The notes under the pieces: generated by a model
What the model saw: the letters and a program-made list of their open reading frames with translations, nothing else
Told to the model about the DNA's origin: nothing
The model's database searches: none
DNA from: Adlercreutzia sp. ZJ176
Lineage (GTDB): Bacteria > Actinomycetota > Coriobacteriia > Coriobacteriales > Eggerthellaceae
DNA length: 64,000 nt
Reading direction: 5' to 3'
Assembly (NCBI RefSeq): GCF_011038975.1
Contig: NZ_JAAKEC010000014.1
Coordinates: 1 to 64,000 of the forward strand
Made by a program: the position numbers and the translations under genes
Shown here: positions 1 through 8,321 of the stretch, in pieces
Position numbering within the stretch: the first letter of the stretch is position 1
Layout of the letters: every line of letters starts with the position of its first letter

Positions 1-2
1 AG

Positions 3-1073
3 CCCGCGCCCGCGCCCGCGGGGCGTTCGCAGGCCGCCGCGCCGCCCGCAGGCCGCCCGCAGGCCGCACCTCCGGTCGCAAGCCGCCCGCAGGCCGCACC
101 TCCCGCGCAGCCGTCCGAGTACGGCCGCGGCAGCGGGCGCTACGCCACGCGCGCCCGCAAGCGCGGCCCGTGGCGCGTGGTGTTCTGGCTCGCGCTCGCG
201 GTGCTCGTGGCATCGCTCGGCGCGCTCGCCTACATCGGCTTCACATACTGGAACGGGCAGCGCGCCTACGACGAGATCGCGAGCGCCAACCTCACCGTCC
301 CCGAGGACGCCGCCTCGGCCACGCTCGCCGACTTCTCGGTTGACTGGGACGCCCTGCGCGCGGTGAACCCCGACGTGGTGGGTTGGGTGTACGTGCCTGG
401 CATCGGCGTGAACTATCCTATCGTGCACCGTCCTCATGACGACACCTACTACCTCAACCACACCTTCGGCGGCGACACCACCGGCCAGTTCGGCGCGGAA
501 TTCGGCTGCATCATGCTCTCGGGCGAGAACAGCGGCGACTTCACCGACGAGGTGAACGTGGTCTACGGGCACAACATGGCGAACGGCTCCATGTTCGCCC
601 CGTTCGCGGGCTTCACCGACCCGAGCGTGTTCAACGCGCACCGCACGATCTACGTGCTCACGCCGGCGGGCAACTACCGCCTGAGCACGTTCGCCGTCGA
701 CCGCATCGCGGGCGTTGACACCACCGTCGTGGTGCCGAGCCAGACGCCCGACGAGCTTGCCGCCTACGTGCAGAAGCGCATGGACGACTCGCTTGTGGCG
801 CCTGACCCCGCGCCGCGCCCCGCGTCTGAGATCTCGCAGGTGTTCGCGTTCTCCACCTGCGACAACGCTCAGGACACCTACCGCTTCGTCACGTTCGCGG
901 AAGTGGTCGAGTACCTCCCCGCGGGCGGTACCACGACGCTGGGCGGCTCGAACGCCGCAAGCGGCGCAGCTGCGCAGGCGTCGGGCGACGCGGGCGCGGA
1001 GGGCGGCGCCGACGCGGTGAACCCCGCCGACGTTTCCAGCATCAGCGACATGGCAGAGGAGAGGGCTTCGTGA
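3..1073 (+). CDS. Class B sortase, 5' end outside window
   Basis: Membrane-anchored cysteine transpeptidase that attaches surface proteins or pilins. The reading frame is open to the left edge, so the start is missing; a GTG at 177 is only an internal candidate. Residues before about 177 are a repetitive Pro/Ala/Gln-rich cytoplasmic stretch, followed by one hydrophobic anchor (VFWLALAVLVASLGALAYIG). Counting from 177, the triad is H132 (VYGHNMANGSMF), C228 (FAFSTCDN) and R236 (TYRFVTF), the class B arrangement. An Ala/Gly-rich tail follows the catalytic domain. The stop overlaps the purF start. No sorting substrate is visible in the window. Confidence 0.9.
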   Translation, partial: PAPAPAGRSQAAAPPAGRPQAAPPVASRPQAAPPAQPSEYGRGSGRYATRARKRGPWRVVFWLALAVLVASLGALAYIGFTYWNGQRAYDEIASANLTVPEDAASATLADFSVDWDALRAVNPDVVGWVYVPGIGVNYPIVHRPHDDTYYLNHTFGGDTTGQFGAEFGCIMLSGENSGDFTDEVNVVYGHNMANGSMFAPFAGFTDPSVFNAHRTIYVLTPAGNYRLSTFAVDRIAGVDTTVVVPSQTPDELAAYVQKRMDDSLVAPDPAPRPASEISQVFAFSTCDNAQDTYRFVTFAEVVEYLPAGGTTTLGGSNAASGAAAQASGDAGAEGGADAVNPADVSSISDMAEERAS

Positions 1074-2542
1074 GCATGTCGACCATGCCGGGTGAGCGGC
1101 CCGACCGGCCCGAGGAGGAGTGCGCGGTCTTCGGCGTGTACGCCCCCGGCGAGGACGTGGCGCGCATGACCTGCTACGGGCTGCAGGCGCTGCAGCACCG
1201 CGGGCAGGAGAGCGCGGGCATCGCCGTGGGCGACGGGGAGACCGTCATGGTGGCGAAGGATTTGGGACTCGTCACCCAGGTGTTCGACGAGGCGGCGCTC
1301 TCCGCGCTCGAGGGGCACGTGGCCGTGGGGCACGTGCGCTACTCCACGAGCGGCGGCAAGGCATCGTGGGAGGCCGCCCAGCCGCACATCTCGGCCATCG
1401 ACGACGAGCTCATCGCGCTCGCGCACAACGGCACGCTCGTGAACACCGCGCGCATCCGCACGCAGCTCATCTCCGAGGGCGTGCAGCTGCGGGCGGGCAC
1501 CGACTCCGAGGTGGCCGCCAAGGCCATCGGCTTCGTCACGCGCCGGACGCACCGCCTGCGCGACGGCATCGGGTTCGCCATGGAGAACCTCAAGGGCGCC
1601 TACGCCATGGTGCTCGTCACCTCGCGGGCGCTCTACGCCTTCCGCGACCCGCACGGCATCCGGCCGCTGTGCATCGGGCGTCTGCCCGAGGGCCGCGGCT
1701 GGGTGGTGTCGAGCGAGACGTGCGGGCTCGACATCGTGGGCGCGCAGTACGTGCGCGACGTGGCCCCCGGCGAGGTGCTGCGCTTCTCCGAGGCGGGCAT
1801 CGACTCCGAGCAGGCGGTTCCCGCGCTCGAGCCCGCGGCCTGCATCTTCGAGTACGTCTACTTCGCGCGTCCCGACAGCCTGCTCGACGGGCAGAGCGTC
1901 TACCAGGCGCGCCGCGCCATGGGCCGCATCCTGTCGCAGGAGGCGCCCGTCGAGGCCGACCTCGTGCTCGGCGTGCCCGACTCGGGCGTGCCGGCGGCGC
2001 TCGGCTACGCCGAGGCCAGCGGCATCGCCTACACCGACGGCATCGTGAAGAACCGCTACGTGGGGCGCACGTTCATCCAGCCCACCCAGGCCATGCGCCA
2101 GCTGGGCATCCGCCTGAAGCTCAACCCGCTGCCGAGCGTGCTTGCGGGCAAGCGCCTCGTGGTGATCGACGACTCCATCGTGCGCGGCAACACGTCGAAG
2201 AAGCTCGTGCAGATGCTGCGCGACGCGGGCGCCACCGAGGTGCACCTGCGCATCGTGAGCCCCGAGGTGACGTGGCCGTGCTTCTACGGCATCGACACCG
2301 ACACGCGTGACCAGCTCATCGCGGCTAACATGACGCTCGAGGAGATGAACGCGTGGATCGGCTCGGACTCGCTGGCGTTCATCTCGCTCGAGGGGCTGCG
2401 CCGGTCGGTGGCCGGCGCGCGCACCCAGGGCTTCTGCGAGGCCTGCTTCACCGGCGAATACCCCGTGGAGATTCCCGCGGAGACGGCGAAGAGATCGCTC
2501 CAAACCAAGCGCGACCCAGGCGAGCCCTGCCCCCTGTCCTGA
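1070..2542 (+). CDS. purF: Amidophosphoribosyltransferase PurF
   Basis: First committed step of purine synthesis: PRPP plus glutamine to phosphoribosylamine. The N-terminal class II glutaminase begins after a short propeptide, with nucleophile C18 in EEECAVFG. The C-terminal phosphoribosyltransferase domain carries the PRPP motif VVIDDSIVRGNTSK. Cysteines in EPAACIFEY, TWPCFYG and FCEACF match the [4Fe-4S] ligands of the Bacillus-type enzyme. Length (490 aa) is normal. GTG at 1070 overlaps the sortase stop by 4 bp and has GAGAGGG upstream; ATG at 1076 is an alternative. The co-transcription with a sortase that this overlap implies is unusual. Confidence 0.96.
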   Translation: MSMSTMPGERPDRPEEECAVFGVYAPGEDVARMTCYGLQALQHRGQESAGIAVGDGETVMVAKDLGLVTQVFDEAALSALEGHVAVGHVRYSTSGGKASWEAAQPHISAIDDELIALAHNGTLVNTARIRTQLISEGVQLRAGTDSEVAAKAIGFVTRRTHRLRDGIGFAMENLKGAYAMVLVTSRALYAFRDPHGIRPLCIGRLPEGRGWVVSSETCGLDIVGAQYVRDVAPGEVLRFSEAGIDSEQAVPALEPAACIFEYVYFARPDSLLDGQSVYQARRAMGRILSQEAPVEADLVLGVPDSGVPAALGYAEASGIAYTDGIVKNRYVGRTFIQPTQAMRQLGIRLKLNPLPSVLAGKRLVVIDDSIVRGNTSKKLVQMLRDAGATEVHLRIVSPEVTWPCFYGIDTDTRDQLIAANMTLEEMNAWIGSDSLAFISLEGLRRSVAGARTQGFCEACFTGEYPVEIPAETAKRSLQTKRDPGEPCPLS

Positions 2543-2560
2543 GCAATCTTTCTTCCTTAT

Positions 2561-2684
2561 GTCATCCTGAGCGAGCGAAGCGAGTCGAAGGATCTGGCCC
2601 CGAACACGGCGCGCCCGCATGCGCAGCTCACGTGCGACCGGATCCTTCGACTCCGCGCCCTCCGGGCGCTCCGCTCAGGATGAC
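2561..2684. repeat. TCATCCTGAGCG palindromic repeat, full copy
   Basis: A 124-bp element between purF and purM with perfect 13-bp terminal inverted repeats (GTCATCCTGAGCG at 2561-2573, CGCTCAGGATGAC at 2672-2684). The inner arms are AGTCGAAGGATC and GATCCTTCGACT. Related copies lie at 4628, 56857, 57251, 60079 and 60397. It may act as a transcript-stabilising or terminating hairpin; it encodes nothing. Confidence 0.85.
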
Positions 2685-2760
2685 ACGAGGCGGCGATGCG
2701 CGGGTGTCCCCAAGCAGAGCGCGCCTGCATGTTGATGCACGCGTTCGACCTGCGAATGTA

Positions 2761-2766
2761 TATAAT
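2761..2766 (+). promoter_or_regulatory. -10 box of the purM promoter
   Basis: A consensus TATAAT 35 bp before the purM start, just after the palindromic repeat. No convincing -35 box was found at 16-18 bp. It suggests purM-purN has its own promoter in addition to read-through from purF. Confidence 0.5.
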
Positions 2767-2800
2767 TCGAGGTATCGGTAATTCCCTGGAAAGGATGCTC

Positions 2801-3880
2801 ATGGAAAAACAGGTGACTTACGCCCAGGCCGGGGTGGACACGGCCGAGGGCGCGCGCGCGGTTGACGCCATCAAGGGCGTGGTCCACGAAACGTACCGTC
2901 CCGAGGTCGTGGGCGATATCGGCGGCTTCGGCGGCCTGTTCTCCATCGCGGCGGCCAAGGACATGGCCGACCCGCTGCTCGTGAGCGGCACCGACGGCGT
3001 AGGCACCAAGCTCAAGGTGGCCCAGATGCTCGGGCAGCACTCCACGGTGGGCATCGACCTGGTGGCCATGTGCGCCAACGACATCCTGGCCACGGGCGCC
3101 GAGCCGCTGTTCTTCCTGGACTACGTGGCCATCGGCAAGCTCAAGGCCGAGGCCGTGGCCGACATCGTGGCCGGCATCGGCGAGGGCTGCAAGCAGGCCG
3201 GCTGCGCGCTCATCGGCGGCGAGATGGCCGAGCACCCCGGCGTGATGGACCCGGACGACTACGACCTGTCGGGCTTCTGCGTGGGCATCGTCGACCGCCC
3301 GAAGATGCTCGACCCTGAGAGCGTGCGCGAGGGCGACGTACTCATCGGCCTGGCCTCGAGCGGCCTGCACTCCAACGGCTACTCGCTCGCGCGCAAGGTG
3401 TGCGTCGAGGGCAGAGCGCCCGAGGAGCTGCGCGCGCCGCGCGAGGAGCTCGAGGGGCGCAGCGTGCTCGAGGCCCTGCTCACCCCCACGCGCATCTACG
3501 TGAAGCCGGTGCGCGCCGTGGTGGACGCGTGCCCGGGCGCGGTGCGCGCGCTCGCGCACATCACGGGCGGCGGCATCTCCGAGAACCTCAACCGCGCGCT
3601 GAACGAGGGCGTGGACGCCGAGGTCGACCTCGGCACGTGGCCCGTCCCCTCCGTGGTGGAATACGTGTGCGACGCGGCGCACCTCTCCGAGGCCGAGGCG
3701 CTCAAGACCTTCAACATGGGCCTCGGCCTCGTGCTGATCGTCGACCCCGCGCAGGCCGAGGCCGTCGAGGCCGCATGCGCCGCGGCGGGCGAGACGACGT
3801 ACCGCGTCGGGCGCGTCGTGTCCGGCACGGGCGAGGTCCGGTATGCGAACGAAGGCGGGCTCTATGGCTTCAGCGCTTAA
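2801..3880 (+). CDS. purM: Phosphoribosylformylglycinamidine cyclo-ligase PurM
   Basis: AIR synthetase, the fifth purine step, converting FGAM to AIR with ATP. The 359-aa product has the family landmarks GTDGVGTKL, MCANDI, GGEMAEHPG and GLHSNGYSLAR. ATG at 2801 is chosen over 2795 because GGAAAGG at 2788-2794 then sits 6 bp upstream. The 3' end overlaps purN by 17 bp, indicating translational coupling. Confidence 0.96.
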   Translation: MEKQVTYAQAGVDTAEGARAVDAIKGVVHETYRPEVVGDIGGFGGLFSIAAAKDMADPLLVSGTDGVGTKLKVAQMLGQHSTVGIDLVAMCANDILATGAEPLFFLDYVAIGKLKAEAVADIVAGIGEGCKQAGCALIGGEMAEHPGVMDPDDYDLSGFCVGIVDRPKMLDPESVREGDVLIGLASSGLHSNGYSLARKVCVEGRAPEELRAPREELEGRSVLEALLTPTRIYVKPVRAVVDACPGAVRALAHITGGGISENLNRALNEGVDAEVDLGTWPVPSVVEYVCDAAHLSEAEALKTFNMGLGLVLIVDPAQAEAVEAACAAAGETTYRVGRVVSGTGEVRYANEGGLYGFSA

Positions 3881-4478
3881 GATCGGCGTGCTGCTCTCCG
3901 GCAGCGGCACCAACCTCCAGGCCATCATCGACGCCGCGGCCGACGGGCTGCCGGTGGAGATCGTGCACGTGATCTCGTCGCGTCCCGACGCGTACGGCAT
4001 CGAGCGCGCGAAGGCGGCGGGCATCTCGGTCACGGCGTTCAACCGCGACGCGTACGCCGACCCGGCCGCGGCCGACGCGCGCATCGTGGAGGAGATGCGG
4101 GCCGCGGGCGCGGAATACGTGGTGATGGCGGGCTACATGCGCAAGCTCACCCCCGTGGTGCTCGACGCGTTCCCCGACCACGTGCTCAACCTGCACCCGG
4201 CGCTGCTGCCCTCGTTCAAGGGCGCGCACGCCATCGCCGACGCGTACGAGGCGGGCGTGAAGGTGACGGGTGTGACGGTGCATTTGGCCAACGAGGACTA
4301 CGACAAGGGCCCCATCGTGGCGCAGCGCGCCGTCGAGGTGCGCGAGGGCTGGACGATCGACGAGCTGGAGAGCGCCATCCACGCGGTGGAGCACGTGCTC
4401 TACCCCGAGGTCCTGCGCGCCATCGCCGAGGGCCGCATGAGCATGGACGAAAAGAGGATTATCCACATTTCGGAATAA
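3864..4478 (+). CDS. purN: Phosphoribosylglycinamide formyltransferase PurN
   Basis: Transfers the formyl group of 10-formyl-THF to GAR. The 204-aa product carries GSGTNLQAI (phosphate loop), the catalytic Asn/His region LNLHPALLPSFKG, and the Asp-bearing loop VHLANEDYDKGPI, where many relatives have HxVDxxxDxGP. ATG at 3864 lies inside the purM tail. The formyl-THF it consumes can come from the Fhs encoded at 37.9 kb. Confidence 0.95.
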   Translation: MASALKIGVLLSGSGTNLQAIIDAAADGLPVEIVHVISSRPDAYGIERAKAAGISVTAFNRDAYADPAAADARIVEEMRAAGAEYVVMAGYMRKLTPVVLDAFPDHVLNLHPALLPSFKGAHAIADAYEAGVKVTGVTVHLANEDYDKGPIVAQRAVEVREGWTIDELESAIHAVEHVLYPEVLRAIAEGRMSMDEKRIIHISE

Positions 4479-4488
4479 AAGTGCTATA

Positions 4489-4594
4489 GTGCCGTGGGAT
4501 GCATCCCCCCTATGTCACTGATAATCGTTACGGGTCTCGCCCTTCCGCTTTTCCCGAGCCGGAAGGGCGGCAACCTACGTTGTGGGGACGGCAC
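4489..4594 (+). other. Candidate structured RNA, unidentified
   Basis: The purN to xdhC-like gap holds nested complementarity. GTGCCGT (4489-4495) pairs with ACGGCAC (4588-4594). Between them are the hairpin GGGATGCATCCC (4496-4507) and a stem GCCCTTCCG/CGGAAGGGC, followed by a GGCAACC segment. A -10-like TATAGT overlaps the 5' arm. I could not match it to a riboswitch class; the GGCAACC stretch recalls SAM-binding RNAs but the rest of that core is absent. Confidence 0.35.
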
Positions 4595-4627
4595 GGTGGC
4601 TCGCATCATGTCCGGCGCCTGACGGAT

Positions 4628-4724
4628 GTCATCCTGAGCGAGCGAAGCGAGTCGAAGGCTCTGGTTCCGGGCACGATGCGTCCGCATGCGCAGCTCCCTC
4701 GCAGCCAGATCCCTCGATCCCGCG
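4628..4724. repeat. TCATCCTGAGCG repeat, degenerate copy
   Basis: The left half matches the copy at 2561 (GTCATCCTGAGCGAGCGAAG, then AGTCGAAGG). The right half is decayed (GATCCCTCGATCCC) and lacks the terminal inverted repeat. It lies just upstream of the xdhC-like gene. Confidence 0.7.
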
Positions 4725-4767
4725 GCTCGACGCCCGTCCTTCATCGAACGAGAGAGAGAGGAACTCC

Positions 4768-5757
4768 ATGATCGAATCCGCGCTCAAGCAGATCATCGCC
4801 GACCTCGAGGAGGGACGGGTGCCCCGGCTTGCCGCCGACGACTTCCCGTGCTTCTCGGAGGAGGCGCTCGCGGGCAAGGAGCACGTGAGCCCGGCGTACC
4901 TCGACGTGATTGCCGAGAGCCTGACGCCGGCCGACATCCCCACGTTCGAGCGCGCCCTGCGCGCCATCGACGAGGGCGACCTGGCGTGGCTCGGCTTCAA
5001 AGTGGTCTACGACGCTGCGGCGGCGCAGGCCAACGTCGACAACGAGGTGACGAAGAAGTACGGCGAGGCGGGCTCGGCCGACGGCGAGCCGCTCGTGTTC
5101 TTCTGCAACGACGCCAAGGAGATCGTGGCGTCGCGCGCGTACTCGGACCGCGACAAGTTCCAGATGAAGGACGTCACGCGCGGCCCCTCGATGCACAACG
5201 AGCAGTTCGAGGGCCTCACCTGGGCGAGCGTGGCGCTGTTCGAGCCGGTGCGCGTGTGGCTCTTAGGCGCATCCGACGCGTCGAGCGAGGTGTGCGCGCT
5301 TGCCGCCCACGTGGGGTTCGACGTGGTGGCCGTCGACTACGACGCGGCCTATCTCAACGAGGAGCGCTTCCCCGCGGCGCGGCGCATCCTTTTGTCCGAC
5401 GGCACCTTCGAGGGGCTGTCCGCCTACGCGGCGCGCCCCGAGGACTACGTGTGCGTGCTCACGCGCGGGCACATGTTCGACCCGGAGGGCTGCGTGTGGG
5501 CGGCGAAGTGCGGCGCGCGCTACATCGGCATGATGGGCTGCAAGGGGAAGAACGACACCGTGCACGACCTGGTGCTGGCGAAGGGTGCCACGCAGGAGGA
5601 CTGGGAGCGCATCAAGCGCCCCATCGGGCTGAAGTTCGGCGCCAAGACGCCGGCGGAGCTCGCCATCGCCATCGTGGCCGAGCTGGTGGACGTGCGCTAC
5701 CGCCAGCGCTACAGCGCCGAGGCGCGCGAGCGCCACGAGCGGAGCCTCGGGCGGTAG
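4768..5757 (+). CDS. XdhC/CoxI-family protein
   Basis: The C-terminal half matches the XdhC Rossmann domain: VRVWLLGASDASSEVCALAAHVGF, VCVLTRGHMFD, YIGMMGCKGKND and IGLKFGAKTPAELAIAIVAELV. XdhC-type proteins bind molybdenum cofactor and help sulfurate or insert it into molybdo-enzymes, which fits the molybdoenzyme island downstream. The N-terminal half (about 150 residues, with a conserved-looking FFCNDAKE) is not the usual CoxI N-domain and I do not recognise it. ATG at 4768 follows GAGAGAGAGGAA. The product is 329 aa. Its substrate enzyme is unknown. Confidence 0.8.
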   Translation: MIESALKQIIADLEEGRVPRLAADDFPCFSEEALAGKEHVSPAYLDVIAESLTPADIPTFERALRAIDEGDLAWLGFKVVYDAAAAQANVDNEVTKKYGEAGSADGEPLVFFCNDAKEIVASRAYSDRDKFQMKDVTRGPSMHNEQFEGLTWASVALFEPVRVWLLGASDASSEVCALAAHVGFDVVAVDYDAAYLNEERFPAARRILLSDGTFEGLSAYAARPEDYVCVLTRGHMFDPEGCVWAAKCGARYIGMMGCKGKNDTVHDLVLAKGATQEDWERIKRPIGLKFGAKTPAELAIAIVAELVDVRYRQRYSAEARERHERSLGR

Positions 5758-5820
5758 CCGCTTGGCTTGCGCGCCCTTTCGCCTGCGGCTTTGCCGTGGT
5801 ATTCTGCGTGGAAGAAGAAA

Positions 5821-5896
5821 CGCGTCGTGACTGACGGGCTAGCGTGGGTCACCACGGGGGAGCGGCGCGCAGAGATGAGCCGACCGTCTGGGCAAG
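5821..5896 (+). promoter_or_regulatory. ZTP (pfl) riboswitch aptamer
   Basis: The sequence shows the pfl-motif core: CGTGACTGACGGGC, then GTGGGTCACCACGGGGGAGCG, a variable linker, and CCGTCTGGGCA. This class binds ZTP/ZMP (AICAR nucleotides), which accumulate when 10-formyl-THF is limiting, and switches on purine and C1 genes. It lies directly upstream of the IMP cyclohydrolase and AICAR formyltransferase genes, the expected targets. Confidence 0.9.
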
Positions 5897-5927
5897 CCGT
5901 TCGAGCAGAGTGGCTTGCCCTTTTGCG
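5890..5927 (+). terminator. Intrinsic terminator of the ZTP riboswitch
   Basis: GGGCAAGCC (5890-5898) pairs with GGCTTGCCC (5912-5920), followed by TTTT. The 5' arm overlaps the aptamer pseudoknot strand CTGGGCA, so ligand binding should block terminator formation. Confidence 0.85.
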
Positions 5928-5988
5928 TTCGCGGGGGCGGTCGCGCGCTCGGCGTGCCGATATGAGGGACGACTGACAAGGAGTGCTG

Positions 5989-6624
5989 ATGCAAGACCTC
6001 ATCGAACTGCTCAAGAACAACTCGTATCCGGGCCGCGGCATCGTGGTCGGAGCGGACCGCGTCTACTACTTCATCATGGGACGCAGCCGGAACAGCCGCA
6101 ACCGCATCTTCGTCAAGACCGAGGACGGCATTCGCACCGAGGCGCACGACCCGGCGCTTCTGGAGGATCCGAGCCTCATCATCTACCATCCGGTGCGCGC
6201 CTTAGGCGACGCGCTCGTGGTCACCAACGGCGACCAGACCGACACCATCGTGGAGGCGGGCGACTTCCGCGCGGGCTGCATGAAGCGCGAGTTCGAGCCC
6301 GACGCACCGAACTTCACGCCGCGCATCTCGGCGATCGTCAACCCCGACGGCACCTTCGAGCTGTCCATCCTGAAGCACCAGGAATCGGGCCGCTGCCTGC
6401 GCGAGTTCTTCGCCTACGAGGGCGCTGACGAAGGCACGGGCTACTTCATCAGCACGTATCAGGGCGATGGCGACCCGCTGCCCACGTTCGCCGGCGAGCC
6501 GGTCGAGGTGGCCCTGCCCGATCCCGACGCGGTGTGGGCGGCGCTCAACGCCGACAACAAGGTGTCGCTCTACGCCAACGTCGGCGGGGAAGTGACCCTC
6601 TACAACAAGAACCTCGGCGACTAG
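5989..6624 (+). CDS. IMP cyclohydrolase, PurO-type
   Basis: Ring closure of FAICAR to IMP, the last purine step. The 211-aa product resembles the stand-alone IMP cyclohydrolase family first described in archaea rather than the N-domain of bifunctional PurH: NSYPGRGIVVG near the start, YYFIMGRSRNSRNR, and GTGYFISTYQGDGDPLPTF. ATG at 5989 has AAGGAG 5 bp upstream. It lies behind the ZTP riboswitch and is followed by a separate AICAR formyltransferase gene, so the two PurH activities are on two polypeptides. Confidence 0.85.
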   Translation: MQDLIELLKNNSYPGRGIVVGADRVYYFIMGRSRNSRNRIFVKTEDGIRTEAHDPALLEDPSLIIYHPVRALGDALVVTNGDQTDTIVEAGDFRAGCMKREFEPDAPNFTPRISAIVNPDGTFELSILKHQESGRCLREFFAYEGADEGTGYFISTYQGDGDPLPTFAGEPVEVALPDPDAVWAALNADNKVSLYANVGGEVTLYNKNLGD

Positions 6625-6664
6625 GTTTCACAACTGCGACTTGCGGGGGCGGTCGGCAGGGAGC

Positions 6665-6774
6665 GGGGCTGGCAGGCATTCCAATTCGCTCAGACAGTCC
6701 TCGCTTTGTGTGACAGTCCGCTGGACTGTCACAGTCGCTGCGGAACTCGCTCGGTTGGAACGCCTGCCAGCCCC
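6665..6774. repeat. Modular palindromic element, copy A
   Basis: The outer arms at 6665-6684 and 6755-6774 are 20 bp inverted with one mismatch. The inner perfect hairpin is TGTGACAGTCC (6709-6719) / GGACTGTCACA (6723-6733). Between outer and inner arms lie CGCTCAGACAGTCCTCGCT and CGCTGCGGAACTCGCT. Copy B follows in inverted orientation and a third copy lies inside tsaB. Confidence 0.8.
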
Positions 6775-6810
6775 TTTGCGCAATCCCTCAATTGAGGCAA
6801 CGATTAGCAT

Positions 6811-6919
6811 GGGGCGGGGCAGTGCTCCGCGCGCAGTTCCGCAGCGAATGAAAATGTCCAGTGGACATTTTCATTGAGCGAGGACTGTTTGAGCACGGAA
6901 TGCTGCCCCACACCCCGCT
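6811..6919. repeat. Modular palindromic element, copy B
   Basis: Inverted relative to copy A. It carries GCGCAGTTCCGCAGCGA and GAGCGAGGACTGTTTGAGCA on either side of a different inner hairpin, AATGAAAATGTCCA (6847-6860) / TGGACATTTTCATT (6862-6875) with a one-base loop. The outer arms GGGGCAGTGCTCCG and CGGAATGCTGCCCC are imperfect. Together copies A and B fill the 331-bp gap inside the purine operon. Confidence 0.75.
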
Positions 6920-6955
6920 CCCGCACCCGACGACTATGACAGCAAAGGAGATCTT

Positions 6956-8134
6956 ATGAACGAACTGGAACTGAAGTACGGTTGCAACCCCAACCAGAAG
7001 CCTTCGCGCATCTTCATGAAGGACGGCTCTGACCTGCCCCTTCAGGTGCTGAACGGCAAGCCCGGCTACATCAACTTCCTCGATGCCCTGAACTCCTGGC
7101 AGCTCGTGCGCGAGCTTGCGGCCGCCACGGGGCTGCCGGCGGCGGCGTCGTTCAAGCACGTGTCCCCGGCGGGCGCCGCGGTGGGGCACCCGCTCACCGA
7201 GACCGACCGCGCCATGTACTTCGTCGAGCAGGAGGGCGAGCTCTCGCCGATCGCCTGCGCCTACATCCGCGCGCGCGGCGCCGACCGTTTGTGCTCCTAC
7301 GGCGACTGGGTGGCGCTGTCCGACACGTGCGACGCCGACGTGGCGCGCTACCTGAAGCTCGAGGTGTCCGACGGCATCATCGCCCCGGACTACACCGACG
7401 AGGCGCTTGAGATCCTCGCGAGCAAGAAGAAGGGCAAGTACAACGTGGTCAAGGTGGACCCGGCGTACGAGCCCGCCGAGCAGGAGCTCAAGGACGTGTT
7501 CGGCATCACCTTCGAGCAGGGCCACAACAACTTTGAGATCAACGAGGAGCTGCTGGCCAACGTGGTGACGGCGAATAAGGAGATCCCCGCCGCCGCCAAG
7601 ATCGACATGATGGTGGCGCTCATCACGTTGAAGTACACTCAGTCGAACTCTGTGTGCTACGTGAAGGACGGCCAGGCCATCGGCGTGGGCGCCGGCCAGC
7701 AGAGCCGCATCCACTGCACGCGCCTGGCGGGCGGCAAGGCTGACAACTGGTGGCTGCGCCAGCATCCCAAGGTGCTCGGCCTGCAGTTCGTCGACGGCAT
7801 CCGCCGTCCCAACCGCGACAACGCCATCGATGTGTACACCTCCGACGAGTGGGAGGACGTGCTGCGCGACGGCGAGTGGCAGCAGGTGTTCGCCGTGAAG
7901 CCCGAGCCGCTGACGGCGGAGGAGAAGAAGGCGTGGATCGCGAAGATGGAGGGCGTGACCGTGGGCTCCGACGCGTTCTTCCCGTTCGGCGACAACGTGG
8001 AGCGCGCGCGTAAGTCGGGCGTGGCCTACATCGCCGAGCCGGGCGGCTCCATCCGCGATGACAACGTGATCGAGACGGCCGACAAGTACGGTATCGCCAT
8101 GGCCTTCACGGGGATGCGTCTGTTCCACCACTAA
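6956..8134 (+). CDS. Stand-alone AICAR formyltransferase (PurH C-domain type)
   Basis: Formylates AICAR with 10-formyl-THF. The 392-aa product corresponds to the formyltransferase half of PurH with no MGS-like cyclohydrolase domain: LKYGCNPNQKP at the N-terminus, the Lys-His pair in ASFKHVSPAGAA, TQSNSVCYVKDGQAIGVGAGQQSR, SDAFFPFGDNVERA and SIRDDNVIETADKYG. ATG at 6956 follows AAGGAGATCTT. It probably responds to the ZTP riboswitch upstream, and a strong hairpin follows the gene. Confidence 0.93.
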   Translation: MNELELKYGCNPNQKPSRIFMKDGSDLPLQVLNGKPGYINFLDALNSWQLVRELAAATGLPAAASFKHVSPAGAAVGHPLTETDRAMYFVEQEGELSPIACAYIRARGADRLCSYGDWVALSDTCDADVARYLKLEVSDGIIAPDYTDEALEILASKKKGKYNVVKVDPAYEPAEQELKDVFGITFEQGHNNFEINEELLANVVTANKEIPAAAKIDMMVALITLKYTQSNSVCYVKDGQAIGVGAGQQSRIHCTRLAGGKADNWWLRQHPKVLGLQFVDGIRRPNRDNAIDVYTSDEWEDVLRDGEWQQVFAVKPEPLTAEEKKAWIAKMEGVTVGSDAFFPFGDNVERARKSGVAYIAEPGGSIRDDNVIETADKYGIAMAFTGMRLFHH

Positions 8135-8174
8135 GAGCTGCTCGAGATGAGGTAAGAGCTGCTTGAGAGCGAGG

Positions 8175-8213
8175 CGAAGGGGCCCGCGGCTCACCGAGCT
8201 GCGGGCCCCTTCG
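8175..8213 (+). terminator. Terminator after the AICAR formyltransferase gene
   Basis: CGAAGGGGCCCGC-GGCTC pairs with GAGCT-GCGGGCCCCTTCG across a short loop. The 3' side ends in CCCCTTCGTGC, with a weak T tract. It closes the purine operon. Confidence 0.75.
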
Positions 8214-8321
8214 TGCTCATACGGCTCAAGCCCCTGCGCATGTGCGGAAGCTTTCCCATAGCCAAAGAGGGGCGGGAAGGCGGGAGAGCCGCCTCAGCCA
8301 CTTTGGGGCTTGAGGCTCGTA

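Noticed and set aside
878-2620. 580-codon minus-strand frame over the sortase end and purF
   Set aside because: Shadow of purF in the complementary frame; composition biased to Arg, His, Ala and Val.
4489-4594. SAM riboswitch upstream of the xdhC-like gene
   Set aside because: Only the GGCAACC segment recalls it; the remaining core elements of SAM-I or SAM-IV could not be found.
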